Part shown: positions 54,670 to 64,000 of the stretch, in pieces
Layout: each line of letters begins with the position of its first letter
Numbering within the stretch: position 1 is the stretch's first letter
NCBI RefSeq assembly: GCF_025998815.1
Contig: NZ_AP026678.1
Span: 310,001-374,000, forward strand
DNA length: 64,000 nucleotides
Reading direction: 5' to 3'
Source of the DNA: Ignavibacterium sp.
Lineage (GTDB): Bacteria > Bacteroidota > Ignavibacteria > Ignavibacteriales > Ignavibacteriaceae
Made by a program: the position numbers and the translations under genes
The notes under the pieces: generated by a model
What the model saw: only the letters and a program-made list of their open reading frames with translations
What the model was told of the DNA's origin: nothing
Database searches by the model: none

Positions 54670-55472
54670 TAAAAACCTTTTTTACATATCTGATTGCTCT
54701 GCTTTTTATTCAGATTACTTTTGCAAGTAATCCGGGGCAAAAGCTAGAAGTTGGAGTTGAAGAACAGTTAGGCGCTTATCTTCCACTTGATACAAAATTT
54801 GTGGATGAATATGGTAAAGAGTTTTCTTTGAGAGAACTTTTTACTAAACCCACAGTTCTTGCATTTGTTTATTATGAATGTCCGGGAATTTGCAGCCCTT
54901 TGATGATGGAGCTTGCGGATATCATCAATAAATCTGATTTGGTACCCGGAGTTGATTACAATGTAGTAACAATCAGTATGGATGAACTTGAAACTCCACA
55001 ACAGGCATTAAAAAGAAAAGAAGTATTTCTCAAAACGCTTGATAAAAATATTCCTCCTGAAAGCTGGAAATTTTTAACCGGCGATTCGGCAAGTATAAGA
55101 GCTGTAAGTGATAAAGCAGGATTCTTTTTCAAAAGGGAAGGGAAAGATTTTCGCCACGCTGGCACATTCATATTCGTAGATAAAAACGGAAAAGTTTGTC
55201 GTTACTTATTCCCAAGCTTTTCCGAAAGAAGTGGTTTTGGAATTCTTCCTTTCGATTTCAAGATGGCGATACTTGAAACATCTGAAAGCAAAACAGCTCC
55301 AACAATTGCTAAGGTTTTACAATTTTGTTTTTCATATAAACCTGAAAGCAGAACTTATGTTCTTAATCTTACAAGAATATTCGGTGTATTGATTTTATTC
55401 TTTGTAGGAATTTTTCTGCTTTATATTAAATTCAAACCAAAGAAAGTTAATGTTAATTCTAATTCGAGGTAG
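54666..55472 (+). CDS. SCO1/SenC/PrrC-family copper chaperone
   Basis: The 268-residue product has a signal region (to about 20, FAS), the copper-binding CPGIC (Cys72, Cys76) in YYECPGICSPLMM, the third ligand His in FRHAGTFIFVD, and a C-terminal membrane helix (about 238-258). SCO proteins deliver copper to the CuA centre of oxidase subunit II. It lies between the cytochrome and coxA genes. Confidence 0.94.
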   Translation: MIKTFFTYLIALLFIQITFASNPGQKLEVGVEEQLGAYLPLDTKFVDEYGKEFSLRELFTKPTVLAFVYYECPGICSPLMMELADIINKSDLVPGVDYNVVTISMDELETPQQALKRKEVFLKTLDKNIPPESWKFLTGDSASIRAVSDKAGFFFKREGKDFRHAGTFIFVDKNGKVCRYLFPSFSERSGFGILPFDFKMAILETSESKTAPTIAKVLQFCFSYKPESRTYVLNLTRIFGVLILFFVGIFLLYIKFKPKKVNVNSNSR

Positions 55473-55479
55473 TTAATTT

Positions 55480-57138
55480 ATGAGTAATGAAAATATTTTA
55501 AGCAATAATGGAAATGATGTAAGTTACCTGGAATATAAGGGTAAACACACAGGCATTTTAGGTTGGTTACTTTCAACCGACCATAAACGCATCGGATTAC
55601 TTTATCTTATTTCACTTTCTGTTTTTCTTATTGTTGGTGTTACATTCGGTTTCCTGATGAGACTTGAATTACTTACACCAGGCAGAACAATAATGGACCC
55701 ACAAACTTATAATTCCATTTTCACTCTGCACGGAGTGATAATGATATTTCTTTTTGTGGTTCCGGGTTTGCCAGCAGTTTTTGGTAATTTCTTTCTGCCA
55801 ATTCTGATTGGTGCAAGAGATGTTGCTTTCCCAAGACTTAATCTTCTTTCCTGGTATCTCTACGCTATTGGTGGTTTATTAGCTATTCTTTCAATTCTTC
55901 TCCCTGGCGGACCAGCAGATACTGGTTGGACATTTTATATTCCTTATAGCGTTAGAACTAACACCAATGTAATACCGGCATTATTTGCTGCATTCATACT
56001 TGGATTTTCATCAATCCTGACAGGGTTAAATTTTGTTACAACAGTTCATAGAATGAGAGCTCCGGGAATGGATTGGTTTAAAATGCCACTTTCTGTTTGG
56101 TCTCTTTATGCTACTGCCTGGGTTCAGATTCTTGCTACACCAATTATCGGAATTACTTTACTACTTGTTGCGATTGAAAGAGTATTTGGTGTTGGATTAT
56201 TTGATCCTGCACTTGGTGGTGATCCGGTTCTTTATCAACACTTGTTCTGGATTTACTCTCATCCCGCAGTTTACATTATGATTCTTCCTGCGATGGGTGT
56301 TGTCTCTGAAATTATTCCTGTATTTGCTCACAGAACTATCTTTGGTTACAGATTTATCGCAATGTCAAGTATTGCAATAGCTCTATTCGGTTCACTTGTA
56401 TGGGCTCATCATATGTTTACTGCCGGAATGAGTGACACTGGTCAGTTAATTTTTTCATTGCTCACAATGATTGTTGCAATTCCCAGCGCAATTAAAGTTT
56501 TCAATTGGGTTGCAACTCTTTATAAAGGTTCAATTGATTTGCAGCCACCAATGTTATATGTGCTTGCTTTTATTTTCCAATTTTCAATTGGTGGTTTAAC
56601 CGGAGTAATGCAAGGCGTGCTTTCAGTTGATGTTCAGGTTCACGATACTTCATTCATTGTTGCTCACTTTCATTATGTAATGTTTGGTGGAACCGGATTC
56701 GGATTCTTTGCAGCGCTTCATTACTGGTTTCCTAAGATGTTTGGTAAAATGTATAATATTAAACTTGCAAAAAGAGTTTTCTGGGCAATGTTTGTCGGAT
56801 TTAACACATTATACTTCCCGATGTTTATAATGGGATGGTTGGGAATGCCAAGAAGATATTATGATTATCTGCCCGAATATCAGATTTATCATGTTATTTC
56901 AACTATCGGTTCATGGATACTTGTGCCTGCAGTTTTCCTAATGTTTGGTAATTTCATATACGCCTTGTTTAAGGGTGCTAAGGTTACTGAGAAAAATGTT
57001 TGGGGAGGCGAAACTCTTGAGTGGCAGATCGCAACTCCTCCGGTACATGAAAACTTTATTGATATTCCGGTTGTAACTGAATCACCTTATCAATACAAAG
57101 ACAACGAATTAGTTTTACAAACTCAGGAGGCAAAGTGA
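55480..57138 (+). CDS. ctaD: Cytochrome c oxidase subunit I (A2-type haem-copper oxidase)
   Basis: The 552-residue product has twelve membrane helices and all the family histidines: the low-spin haem ligand in FTLHGVIMIF, the CuB/helix VI site WIYSHPAVYIMILP, the pair in WAHHMFTAG, and HFHYVMFGG. The helix VI motif YSHP (no Glu) is the A2 signature (caa3-like). It reduces oxygen to water and pumps protons. The stop overlaps subunit III. Confidence 0.97.
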   Translation: MSNENILSNNGNDVSYLEYKGKHTGILGWLLSTDHKRIGLLYLISLSVFLIVGVTFGFLMRLELLTPGRTIMDPQTYNSIFTLHGVIMIFLFVVPGLPAVFGNFFLPILIGARDVAFPRLNLLSWYLYAIGGLLAILSILLPGGPADTGWTFYIPYSVRTNTNVIPALFAAFILGFSSILTGLNFVTTVHRMRAPGMDWFKMPLSVWSLYATAWVQILATPIIGITLLLVAIERVFGVGLFDPALGGDPVLYQHLFWIYSHPAVYIMILPAMGVVSEIIPVFAHRTIFGYRFIAMSSIAIALFGSLVWAHHMFTAGMSDTGQLIFSLLTMIVAIPSAIKVFNWVATLYKGSIDLQPPMLYVLAFIFQFSIGGLTGVMQGVLSVDVQVHDTSFIVAHFHYVMFGGTGFGFFAALHYWFPKMFGKMYNIKLAKRVFWAMFVGFNTLYFPMFIMGWLGMPRRYYDYLPEYQIYHVISTIGSWILVPAVFLMFGNFIYALFKGAKVTEKNVWGGETLEWQIATPPVHENFIDIPVVTESPYQYKDNELVLQTQEAK

Positions 57139-57755
57139 GCGTTCAACATACAGCAGCGGCTCACATCCATAGAGATGATGTAGCTTCCCGAATGGGAATG
57201 TGGTTGTTCCTTTTCACCGAATTGTTACTCTTTGGTGGAATGTTTATTCTTTATTCTGTTTACCGGTTTACTCATCCTGAAGAATTTCATCTTGCAGCAA
57301 AAGAATTAAACACGGTAATAGGAACTTTTAACACTGCAATACTTCTTACAAGTTCTTTAACAATGGCATTATCAATTGCAGCTATTCAGAGAAAGCAGAA
57401 AACTTTATCAATAATATTTCAGCTTCTCACAATTGTACTAGCACTTGGATTTATGGTAAATAAATACTTTGAGTGGGGAGCTAAATTTCATCACGGCATT
57501 TATCCGGGTTCTGAAACTTTGCTCTCAAAACCATCCGGTGAAATTTTATTCTTCGGATTATATTATGTTATGACAGGTTTGCACGGATTACACGTAGTTA
57601 TTGGAGTAGTCATAATTGCATTTATGACTGTGTTCACGATGAGAGATGTTATAACTCACGACAATTATGTTAAGCTTGAATCCGCTGGTCTTTACTGGCA
57701 TCTTGTTGATATAATCTGGATTTTCTTGTTCCCATTATTTTATTTGATAACTTGA
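57135..57755 (+). CDS. ctaE: Cytochrome c oxidase subunit III
   Basis: The 206-residue product has five membrane helices and subunit III motifs (SRMGMWLFLFTELLLFGGMF, YYVMTGLHGLHVVIG, YWHLVDIIWIFLFPLFYL). The GTG start at 57135 overlaps the subunit I stop and follows GGAGG by four bases. It stabilises the catalytic subunit. Confidence 0.96.
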   Translation: MSVQHTAAAHIHRDDVASRMGMWLFLFTELLLFGGMFILYSVYRFTHPEEFHLAAKELNTVIGTFNTAILLTSSLTMALSIAAIQRKQKTLSIIFQLLTIVLALGFMVNKYFEWGAKFHHGIYPGSETLLSKPSGEILFFGLYYVMTGLHGLHVVIGVVIIAFMTVFTMRDVITHDNYVKLESAGLYWHLVDIIWIFLFPLFYLIT

Positions 57756-57772
57756 TATTGAGGAAACACTAA

Positions 57773-58078
57773 ATGGATAATCATTCAGAAAATCATTCTC
57801 AGCATAGTCACGGTTATGGAGTTTATGTTCTCGTTTGGCTTGCTCTAATGGCTTTAACGGGAATCACGGTTGCAGTTGCGGGTATCAACTTTGGTAGAAT
57901 TACAGTTGCAACTGCGCTAACGATTGCATCTGTTAAAACATATTTGGTTTTAACAATTTTCATGCATCTCAGAACTGAAAGTAAAACATTCAGAGTGTTT
58001 GTTGGAGTTGCTCTGTTATTCCTGATTATTTCATTTGTTTTACTTTTTACAGATTATTCTTTTATAGTAAGGAATTAA
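57773..58078 (+). CDS. Cytochrome c oxidase subunit IV
   Basis: The 101-residue product has a His-rich N-terminus (NHSENHSQHSHGYG) and three membrane helices with the bacterial subunit IV pattern (VYVLVWLALMALTGITV, VKTYLVLTIFMHLRTE). Length is typical. It sits between subunits III and II. Confidence 0.92.
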   Translation: MDNHSENHSQHSHGYGVYVLVWLALMALTGITVAVAGINFGRITVATALTIASVKTYLVLTIFMHLRTESKTFRVFVGVALLFLIISFVLLFTDYSFIVRN

Positions 58079-58081
58079 AAT

Positions 58082-58750
58082 ATGTTTGATGGAGTATCAA
58101 ATTTTTCTCAAAGTACTGATTTAGCATTTTTCTTTACGCTTGTTGTTTCGATTTTCTTTCTGGTACTGATAACTGTTCTTATGATTTATTTCGTTATCAA
58201 GTATAACAGAAAAAGAAATCCGAAAGCTACAAATGTTCATCACAACACAGCGCTGGAAGTTACCTGGACAGTTATACCAACTATTCTTGTATTGATTATG
58301 TTCTGGCTTGGCTGGACTGGTTATCTTGATCAATCCCGCATTCCGGAAAATGCCCTAACCATTGATGTTCAGGCACAGATGTGGAAATGGAGTTTCAAAT
58401 ATCCAAATGGTAAACAAACAGATACTCTTTATGTTCCTTTAAATAAAGATGTGGTGTTGAATCTTCATTCAATTGATGTGAATCATGCTTTTTATGTTCC
58501 TAAGTTCAGAATTAAAAAAGATGTTTATCCAAATCAGAAAAGAACTGCCTGGTTTAATGCCAAAGAAGTTGGTAGTTACGATATAGCATGTGCTGAGTAT
58601 TGCGGATTAAATCATTCATATATGTATAACAAGGTTTATGTTATTCCCGAAAATGAATTTAATGCATGGCTTAATTCTCCTGCTAAATATCCGGGAGAAG
58701 TGCTGGCTTCCGATACCGTCTCAAATAAATCTGTTAATGAACTGAAGTGA
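58082..58750 (+). CDS. ctaC: Cytochrome c oxidase subunit II (CuA-bearing)
   Basis: The 222-residue product has two N-terminal membrane helices (about 15-38 and 59-78) and a cupredoxin domain with the CuA site CAEYCGLNHSYM (C-x3-C-x3-H-x2-M) and the upstream His in IDVNHAFYVP. No cytochrome c domain is fused to the C-terminus, as in true caa3 oxidases, so a separate cytochrome must feed it. The stop overlaps the haem O synthase start. Confidence 0.96.
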   Translation: MFDGVSNFSQSTDLAFFFTLVVSIFFLVLITVLMIYFVIKYNRKRNPKATNVHHNTALEVTWTVIPTILVLIMFWLGWTGYLDQSRIPENALTIDVQAQMWKWSFKYPNGKQTDTLYVPLNKDVVLNLHSIDVNHAFYVPKFRIKKDVYPNQKRTAWFNAKEVGSYDIACAEYCGLNHSYMYNKVYVIPENEFNAWLNSPAKYPGEVLASDTVSNKSVNELK

Positions 58751-59610
58751 AGGAAAAATTAAAAATATTAGCTGAGCTAACTAAAATCAGAATTACATTT
58801 TTTGTGATGGTAACTACTGGTTTTGGTTACATTGCTGCAACGGATATTTTCGACTTTAACTTTTTATTGATTCTGTTTGGTGTTTTGCTGCTTGCTTGTG
58901 GGAGTGCAGCGCTTAATCATTATCAGGAACGTTTCACTGATGCTTTGATGTCCAGAACAAAAAATCGTCCGTTACCTTCTGGCAAAATCTCTCCTGCGAA
59001 AGCATTGGAAATTTCTGTTCTTCTAATTCTCAGCGGAATTGTTTTATTATTTGTCGGTGGAAATTTTATAAGCACATTGTTCGGAATTCTTAATCTTATT
59101 TGGTATAACGGTATTTATACTCCGCTAAAAAGAAAATCCTCACTTGCTATAATTCCTGGTTCTTTGGTTGGAGCAATTCCACCAATTATCGGTTGGACAG
59201 CTGCTGGTGGTTATCTTCTTAGCCCACAAATTCTTATGATTGCTTTCTTTTTCTTCATCTGGCAGATTCCGCATTTCTGGTTACTGCTGCTTGTTCTCGA
59301 TGAAGATTACAAAAGGGCAGGAATGCCAACTTTGACAAGTATCTTTTCAAAAGACCAATTATCCAGAATTACTTTTATCTGGATCATATCAACCGCAATA
59401 AGTAGTCTTTTTCTTCCGATGGTTGCGTTGGTTCAAACTGAAATTGTAAAATATCTCATTGTCTTCTCTGTTATTCTGTTAACAGTAAATTCATTAAAGC
59501 TTTTGAAATATTCTGAAGAATATTCTTCAGTAAGATTTGCATTCAGGAACATTAACTTTTTTGTTCTTTTTGTCGTTTCAATAATTTCAATTGATAAACT
59601 GATTTTGTAA
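58747..59610 (+). CDS. ctaB: Haem O synthase (protohaem IX farnesyltransferase)
   Basis: The 287-residue product has about nine membrane helices and the prenyltransferase motif NHYQERFTDALMSRTKNRPLP, plus LDEDYKRAGMPTL. It attaches the farnesyl chain to haem b to give haem O, the precursor of haem A used by the oxidase. The GTG start at 58747 overlaps the ctaC stop. Confidence 0.95.
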   Translation: MKEKLKILAELTKIRITFFVMVTTGFGYIAATDIFDFNFLLILFGVLLLACGSAALNHYQERFTDALMSRTKNRPLPSGKISPAKALEISVLLILSGIVLLFVGGNFISTLFGILNLIWYNGIYTPLKRKSSLAIIPGSLVGAIPPIIGWTAAGGYLLSPQILMIAFFFFIWQIPHFWLLLLVLDEDYKRAGMPTLTSIFSKDQLSRITFIWIISTAISSLFLPMVALVQTEIVKYLIVFSVILLTVNSLKLLKYSEEYSSVRFAFRNINFFVLFVVSIISIDKLIL

Positions 59611-59634
59611 ACTATAAAGAGAGAGTTATTAACT

Positions 59635-60981
59635 ATGGAGTTTCTTGATAAATTAGTTCTTCCACAATCAGCAGAGCATATTCAATTATTGCATTACATG
59701 TTAATGCTGGTTTTGTTTTTGTTTATTCCATTTATTTCTGTGGTATTCGGAGGAACATTTCTTTCATACACCTTCAGGAAAAAGTTTAATAAAAACGGCG
59801 ATAAAACTTTCTTGAGAATTGCAAAGGATTCTATTCAACTTCTTACTGTTAATAGTTATATAGGTTTAATACTCGGTATTATTCCTCTCATTACGATAAT
59901 TTTAATATTTGCTCAGTTATTGCATACCACTACATTCCCAACGGTCAGTGATTTGGCTTTGTCATTTCTTCTGGTCTCTGCCGGATTGATTTTTATTTAT
60001 GTTTATCGTCTTTCATTTGCACTTAAAATAGTTTTCGATGCGGTTGAAACAAAAAGCGCCGATGATTTTGTCAAAGAAGAGTTCACAAGTTATTACTCTA
60101 AAACCTCAAAGCTTTCTGATAATTCAGTCAGACTGGGAATGATTTTATTATTCTTTGGTATGTGGATCTTTACCGGAGCTTTAACTACAGCAGTCTATTT
60201 TGATGCATGGAAATCAACCAGCTTTTTCGCTACACTTTTTTCAGCAAAGGTTCTTATCAATTTTCTTATATGGCTATGCATATCATTTTCATTAACTGGT
60301 GTAACTCTGTTATTCCTGTTTTTATTCTGGAAAAAAGATGAGCTTAAAGTATCAGAGGACTATAAAGATTTTGTAATAGGAATTTCATCCAGATATGCAC
60401 TTTATTTCTCACTTCCTATGCCTGTGCTTGTTCTTCTAAGTATTAGTCTTTTACCTGATTCACTTTTATCAGGTACTATGTTTGCATATTCAGCAATCGC
60501 AATAATCCTTTTATTCCTCTCTCTGAATTTTGTTTATTTGCTTTATTACAAAAAGCAATACAACTATGTACCTTATTTATTCTTTACATTTTTATTTACA
60601 ATTCTTTCGCTGATTATTAAAGATCAGGTTACAGTAAATAACGCTACTAAATATCACTCAGTGGTTCTTAGCACTGAATATGAAAAAATACTTGCTGAAT
60701 TAAGAGGAACAGGAACCGAAGTTCAGATAAATGCCGCAGAGTTATATCAGGTTAGATGTGCAGCTTGTCATAAGTTTGATCAGAAGCTTGTTGGTCCAGC
60801 ACACTTTGATGTTTTACCTAAGTATGTTGGAAAAGAAGCTCAGCTTGTAGCATTCATTCGTAATCCAGTTAAAGTTGACCCGGCATATCCCCCAATGCCA
60901 AATCCCGGTTTAAAGCCTGCTGAAGCCGAAGCAGTTGCCAAATATTTACTTGAAGAATATCAGAAACAAAAAGGTAAATAA
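59635..60981 (+). CDS. Polytopic membrane protein with C-terminal cytochrome c
   Basis: The 448-residue product has about nine membrane helices (residues 15-345), then a cytochrome c domain with CAACH (375-379), a likely Met ligand in PPMPNPGL and an end helix KYLLEEYQKQKG. It could be an additional electron carrier or quinol-linked subunit, but I do not recognise the membrane part. It is the last gene of the operon. Confidence 0.85.
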   Translation: MEFLDKLVLPQSAEHIQLLHYMLMLVLFLFIPFISVVFGGTFLSYTFRKKFNKNGDKTFLRIAKDSIQLLTVNSYIGLILGIIPLITIILIFAQLLHTTTFPTVSDLALSFLLVSAGLIFIYVYRLSFALKIVFDAVETKSADDFVKEEFTSYYSKTSKLSDNSVRLGMILLFFGMWIFTGALTTAVYFDAWKSTSFFATLFSAKVLINFLIWLCISFSLTGVTLLFLFLFWKKDELKVSEDYKDFVIGISSRYALYFSLPMPVLVLLSISLLPDSLLSGTMFAYSAIAIILLFLSLNFVYLLYYKKQYNYVPYLFFTFLFTILSLIIKDQVTVNNATKYHSVVLSTEYEKILAELRGTGTEVQINAAELYQVRCAACHKFDQKLVGPAHFDVLPKYVGKEAQLVAFIRNPVKVDPAYPPMPNPGLKPAEAEAVAKYLLEEYQKQKGK

Positions 60982-61064
60982 TTCTAAAGCACTTGAAATA
61001 AGTGAAATCTTATTTTATTTTAGTTTTAGATAACCAGCTAATCAATAATAAATGAGGCACAGAG

Positions 61065-64000
61065 ATGCTTAAAAGATTTACTATTATTCTTTCCCTCGTT
61101 GTTTTCAACTCAACATATCTTTTCCCACAGATTTCATATCAGGGACCTGCAGTAGGGAATGTTGCATCCGGAGTTTTAGTTTCAACAAACAGTTTTCCAG
61201 ATGCACCTATTATCAACACTGAACCCAGGTTAATTAAAGACAGGAATACCGAATCACCAGAAACAGAACCGATGCTTCTTGAATCAATGAATCCTGTTTT
61301 TCAGCCAACTTATGTTGAAGACCCATTTGTTATTGGTGGAACTAATGGAATTGGAGATAATACACTTTTGCTAAAGAAGTTTAATGGTATTCCTCAGACG
61401 AATTCAATTCCACCTGATCCTACAATTGCCACCGGACCAAATCATGTTGTTGCTTGTGTAAACTCAAGATTTTCTATCTGGACTAAAGATGGTGTTTTAT
61501 TAAAGTCAATTGATGCAGATGCATGGTGCACACCAGTTTTGCCAAGTCCTGGGGCATTTGACCCACAGATAATTTATGACCACTACGAAGGCAGGTGGTT
61601 TATGCTCTGGGATAATCAGACTGATGCTACTCAAACAGCATATTTTATCATCTTTGTTTCAGATGACGATGATCCTACAGGTGATTGGTACGGTTATAAA
61701 CTTGATGCGCGAACTAATGGAAACACTGTTACAAATTCCTGGGGTGATTATCCTCAGATCGGCTTTGATGATAAGGCAATTTATATAAATTCAAGACAAT
61801 TCAACTTTGGTGGTGGAAAACTTTATGATAAAATCAGAATTCTGAAAAAAACTGAATTGTATGCAGCTAATGGTGGTCCTTTATCCTGGACTGATTTATG
61901 GGGAATTACAATTCCGGGTAGTTCTTCTTATGCCGATGTTGTACATCCTTCATTCCATTATTCAACTTCAAACTATCATTACTTCGTTCATGCACCCAGG
62001 AGTGGTGGTAATTACTACTCGTTTTATAAATTGAGTAATGTATTAACAAATCCAACACTTGAAGGAATTAGAATAACTGTACCTTTTTATGGTGGTGCAC
62101 CAAATGCTAATCAACTTGGCGGTGGAAGTTTATTAATCGAAGTAAATGGTAGCCATGTTAAAACAGCTCCGATTTTCAGAGATGGATATGTTTACTTTGC
62201 TCATTCTATCAGAAATTCAGTTTATCCAAGTTACTCGAGCGTTAAGTATGTAAAAGTTAATGCAGACTCTGCTACGGTTACCGAAAGTGCTGAGCTTGGT
62301 GCTGATGGATACTGGTATTTTTATCCAACCCTTGCTGTCGACCCGGATGGAAATATCGCTATAACTTGTTCACGCTCAGGTCTTACCGAATACATTGGTT
62401 CATATTACATAACAAGAAGAGCTACAGATCCGCCCGGCTTAAGTGGAGCTTACCTGCTTTCACCCGGATTAGGAAACTATGTTAAAGATTTTGGTTCCGG
62501 TAGAAACCGGTGGGGTGATTACTTTGGAATATTTTTAGACCCAGCTGATCCTTATGAATTCTGGCTCTTCCCAGAACACGCTGCTGCTACAAACACCTGG
62601 GGAACTACAGTAGCAAAAATCAGAATGAAGCCATATCCAGGTATCTATCCTTTCGTGCAATCTACACTACTTAATTTTGGAGATGTAGAAGTAGGATTTG
62701 CCAGTGATACTTTGGATGTAGTAATTGCCAATTATGGTGATTCTTCTTTGATAATTTATAGCATGCCTGACTCATTAGGAGATTTTCACAGAGTATCTTC
62801 ACACACTTTTCCAATTACTCTGAATACATTCGATTCGTTAACTGTTAGTTTTCTGTTTACTCCAACTGTTCAGGCAGACACAAATCTGTATTATTATGTC
62901 ACAAATAACTCGACTTCATTTACAGGTTTTGTCTTAAGAGGAAATGGATTTGTAATCAATCCTGGTCTTGATGGAAGGTTTTACGCGGTTTCAGGTTCAA
63001 ACAATAATGGAAATTTCGTGTTAGTAGACGAAACCAACGGCTCAGGTTCGAACATAGGTGCTACTAACTTTAATGATTTAATTGATGTTGCAATCAATCC
63101 AAAAACCAGTATTGCTTATGGTCTTAGAGTTCCTTCTTTACTCGAATCTAATATAGTAAGAATAAACGCTGAAGCCGGAGATGCTTATCAATATTTTAAT
63201 GTACCTGTTCCTGATTTATATTCAATTGCGTTTGATACATCTGGTACATTATACGGCATTACTGTTCCTGATTTATATTCAATTGCGTTTGATACATCTG
63301 GTACATTATACGGCATTAAAAAAACAGGCGAAATTTACACTATAGATATTCCGACTGGTGACACACTGTATGTAACAAAAGCTCAGTCAACATTATTATC
63401 ATTCGCTTTTGATCCAACCACAAATGATTTATATGCATCAGTAAGGAATGTTATTGGAACTATAAAAGACCGTATTGTTAAAATTGACCTTACAACAGGA
63501 GATACAACACACATTGGCAGAACAGGTTTTAATGTTAATACAGTAAATATTGAATTCAATGATGCCGGAGAAATGTTTGGTATCAAAGGAACTTTAACAC
63601 AGACATCTGATTTCTTTGCAATTGATAAAACTACTGGTACCGGAACATTGATTGGCTCTGTTGGATTGCAAGGACTAACAGGTTTAGCAAGAACAAGAGG
63701 ATTAGTTTCTGTTAATGATAAAAATTCGTTGGTACCAGAGCAATTTGCATTATATCAGAACTATCCTAATCCTTTTAATCCTTCAACAACGATCAGGTTT
63801 TCATTACCGGTTAGTTCAAATGTAAGACTTCAGGTTTATAATCTTTTAGGTGAGGTTGTTAAAGATATTGTCAGTTCAAATTTACCTGCTGGTACTCATA
63901 CATTCTCCTGGAATGCAGATAACAACAGAAACCTGAAAGTTACAAGTGGTATATATTTTTACAGATTAGTTGCCGATGGTGTCGATGGCTCAAAATATTC
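61065..64000 (+). CDS. Large secreted T9SS protein, 3' end outside window
   Basis: An uninterrupted frame runs from ATG 61065 (AGAG before it) to the right edge, at least 978 residues. It has a signal peptide (MLKRFTIILSLVVFNSTYLFPQ), a region with PPDPTIATGPNHVVACVN and IIYDHYEGRWFMLWDN, a choice-of-anchor-like Ig segment (FGDVEVGFASDTLDVVI), propeller-like repeats (YSIAFDTSGTLYGI, FAFDPTTNDLYAS) and a T9SS sorting domain near the end (LYQNYPNPFNPSTTIRF). The frame is open to base 64000 so the stop is not seen; about one turn of the sorting domain is missing. No catalytic motif is visible. Confidence 0.92.
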   Translation, partial: MLKRFTIILSLVVFNSTYLFPQISYQGPAVGNVASGVLVSTNSFPDAPIINTEPRLIKDRNTESPETEPMLLESMNPVFQPTYVEDPFVIGGTNGIGDNTLLLKKFNGIPQTNSIPPDPTIATGPNHVVACVNSRFSIWTKDGVLLKSIDADAWCTPVLPSPGAFDPQIIYDHYEGRWFMLWDNQTDATQTAYFIIFVSDDDDPTGDWYGYKLDARTNGNTVTNSWGDYPQIGFDDKAIYINSRQFNFGGGKLYDKIRILKKTELYAANGGPLSWTDLWGITIPGSSSYADVVHPSFHYSTSNYHYFVHAPRSGGNYYSFYKLSNVLTNPTLEGIRITVPFYGGAPNANQLGGGSLLIEVNGSHVKTAPIFRDGYVYFAHSIRNSVYPSYSSVKYVKVNADSATVTESAELGADGYWYFYPTLAVDPDGNIAITCSRSGLTEYIGSYYITRRATDPPGLSGAYLLSPGLGNYVKDFGSGRNRWGDYFGIFLDPADPYEFWLFPEHAAATNTWGTTVAKIRMKPYPGIYPFVQSTLLNFGDVEVGFASDTLDVVIANYGDSSLIIYSMPDSLGDFHRVSSHTFPITLNTFDSLTVSFLFTPTVQADTNLYYYVTNNSTSFTGFVLRGNGFVINPGLDGRFYAVSGSNNNGNFVLVDETNGSGSNIGATNFNDLIDVAINPKTSIAYGLRVPSLLESNIVRINAEAGDAYQYFNVPVPDLYSIAFDTSGTLYGITVPDLYSIAFDTSGTLYGIKKTGEIYTIDIPTGDTLYVTKAQSTLLSFAFDPTTNDLYASVRNVIGTIKDRIVKIDLTTGDTTHIGRTGFNVNTVNIEFNDAGEMFGIKGTLTQTSDFFAIDKTTGTGTLIGSVGLQGLTGLARTRGLVSVNDKNSLVPEQFALYQNYPNPFNPSTTIRFSLPVSSNVRLQVYNLLGEVVKDIVSSNLPAGTHTFSWNADNNRNLKVTSGIYFYRLVADGVDGSKY
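63205..63318 (+). repeat. Perfect 57-bp tandem duplication inside the last gene
   Basis: Bases 63205-63261 and 63262-63318 are identical. The 57-bp unit keeps the reading frame and doubles the 19-residue stretch around VPDLYSIAFDTSGTLYGI. Zero divergence implies a recent event or an assembly artefact. Confidence 0.95.

Overview
The window is low-GC, gene-dense bacterial chromosome, most likely from the Ignavibacteria or a close relative in the Bacteroidota/Chlorobiota group. The evidence is: type IX secretion (PorU, PorV) together with many secreted proteins ending in the NYPNPFNP-type C-terminal sorting domain; an alternative complex III (act) operon joined to an A2-type haem-copper oxidase; and a TonB/ExbBD operon with a large TPR lipoprotein-like partner and a plug-less beta-barrel. 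No identification below family level was possible from the sequence alone.

Region 1 (1-8981) is accessory. It carries secreted T9SS proteins (a subtilisin-like protease cut by the left window edge, a small secreted protein, an M6-type metalloprotease broken by an in-frame stop, a small Cys-containing protein and a two-component-regulator-type propeller). They are separated by three related ~200-bp elements whose ends (TATAAC ... CGTTA) and compensatory stems look like integron attC sites lying downstream of each gene group. If correct, this is the distal end of a cassette array with unusually large T9SS cargo and unusually long attC sites; no integrase is in the window.

Region 2 (9245-19720) is an envelope block: TPR protein, outer-membrane barrel, an HU-like/TM/SPOR fusion, ExbB, ExbD and TonB on the plus strand, then four minus-strand genes (three membrane proteins and an NHL propeller). 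Region 3 (19786-20295) is a tRNA locus with tRNA-Gln(CUG), tRNA-Glu(CUC), a broken tRNA-Glu copy carrying a short palindrome and a 3' tRNA fragment. Region 4 (20319-23222) holds a lipoprotein, a 2Fe-2S thioredoxin-like ferredoxin, endonuclease III, an HD protein and a peroxiredoxin.

Region 5 (23227-35712) is a T9SS/outer-membrane block: PorU sortase, PorV, an M6-like protein with a degenerate zinc site, a gluzincin/propeller/barrel protein and a DUF5683-like protein. Region 6 (35758-45938) is housekeeping (der, upp, relA/spoT, ruvX, ybbR-like, tmk, ctpA) interrupted by an orphan pair of bacterial microcompartment shell proteins. Region 7 (46174-60981) is one respiratory operon: actA, a small ORF, actB, actC, an actD-actE fusion, actF, a monohaem cytochrome, SCO, cytochrome oxidase I-III-IV-II, haem O synthase and a membrane cytochrome c; it passes electrons from quinol through ACIII and c-type haems to the oxidase. 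The window ends inside another large T9SS-secreted protein (61065-64000) containing a perfect 57-bp tandem duplication.
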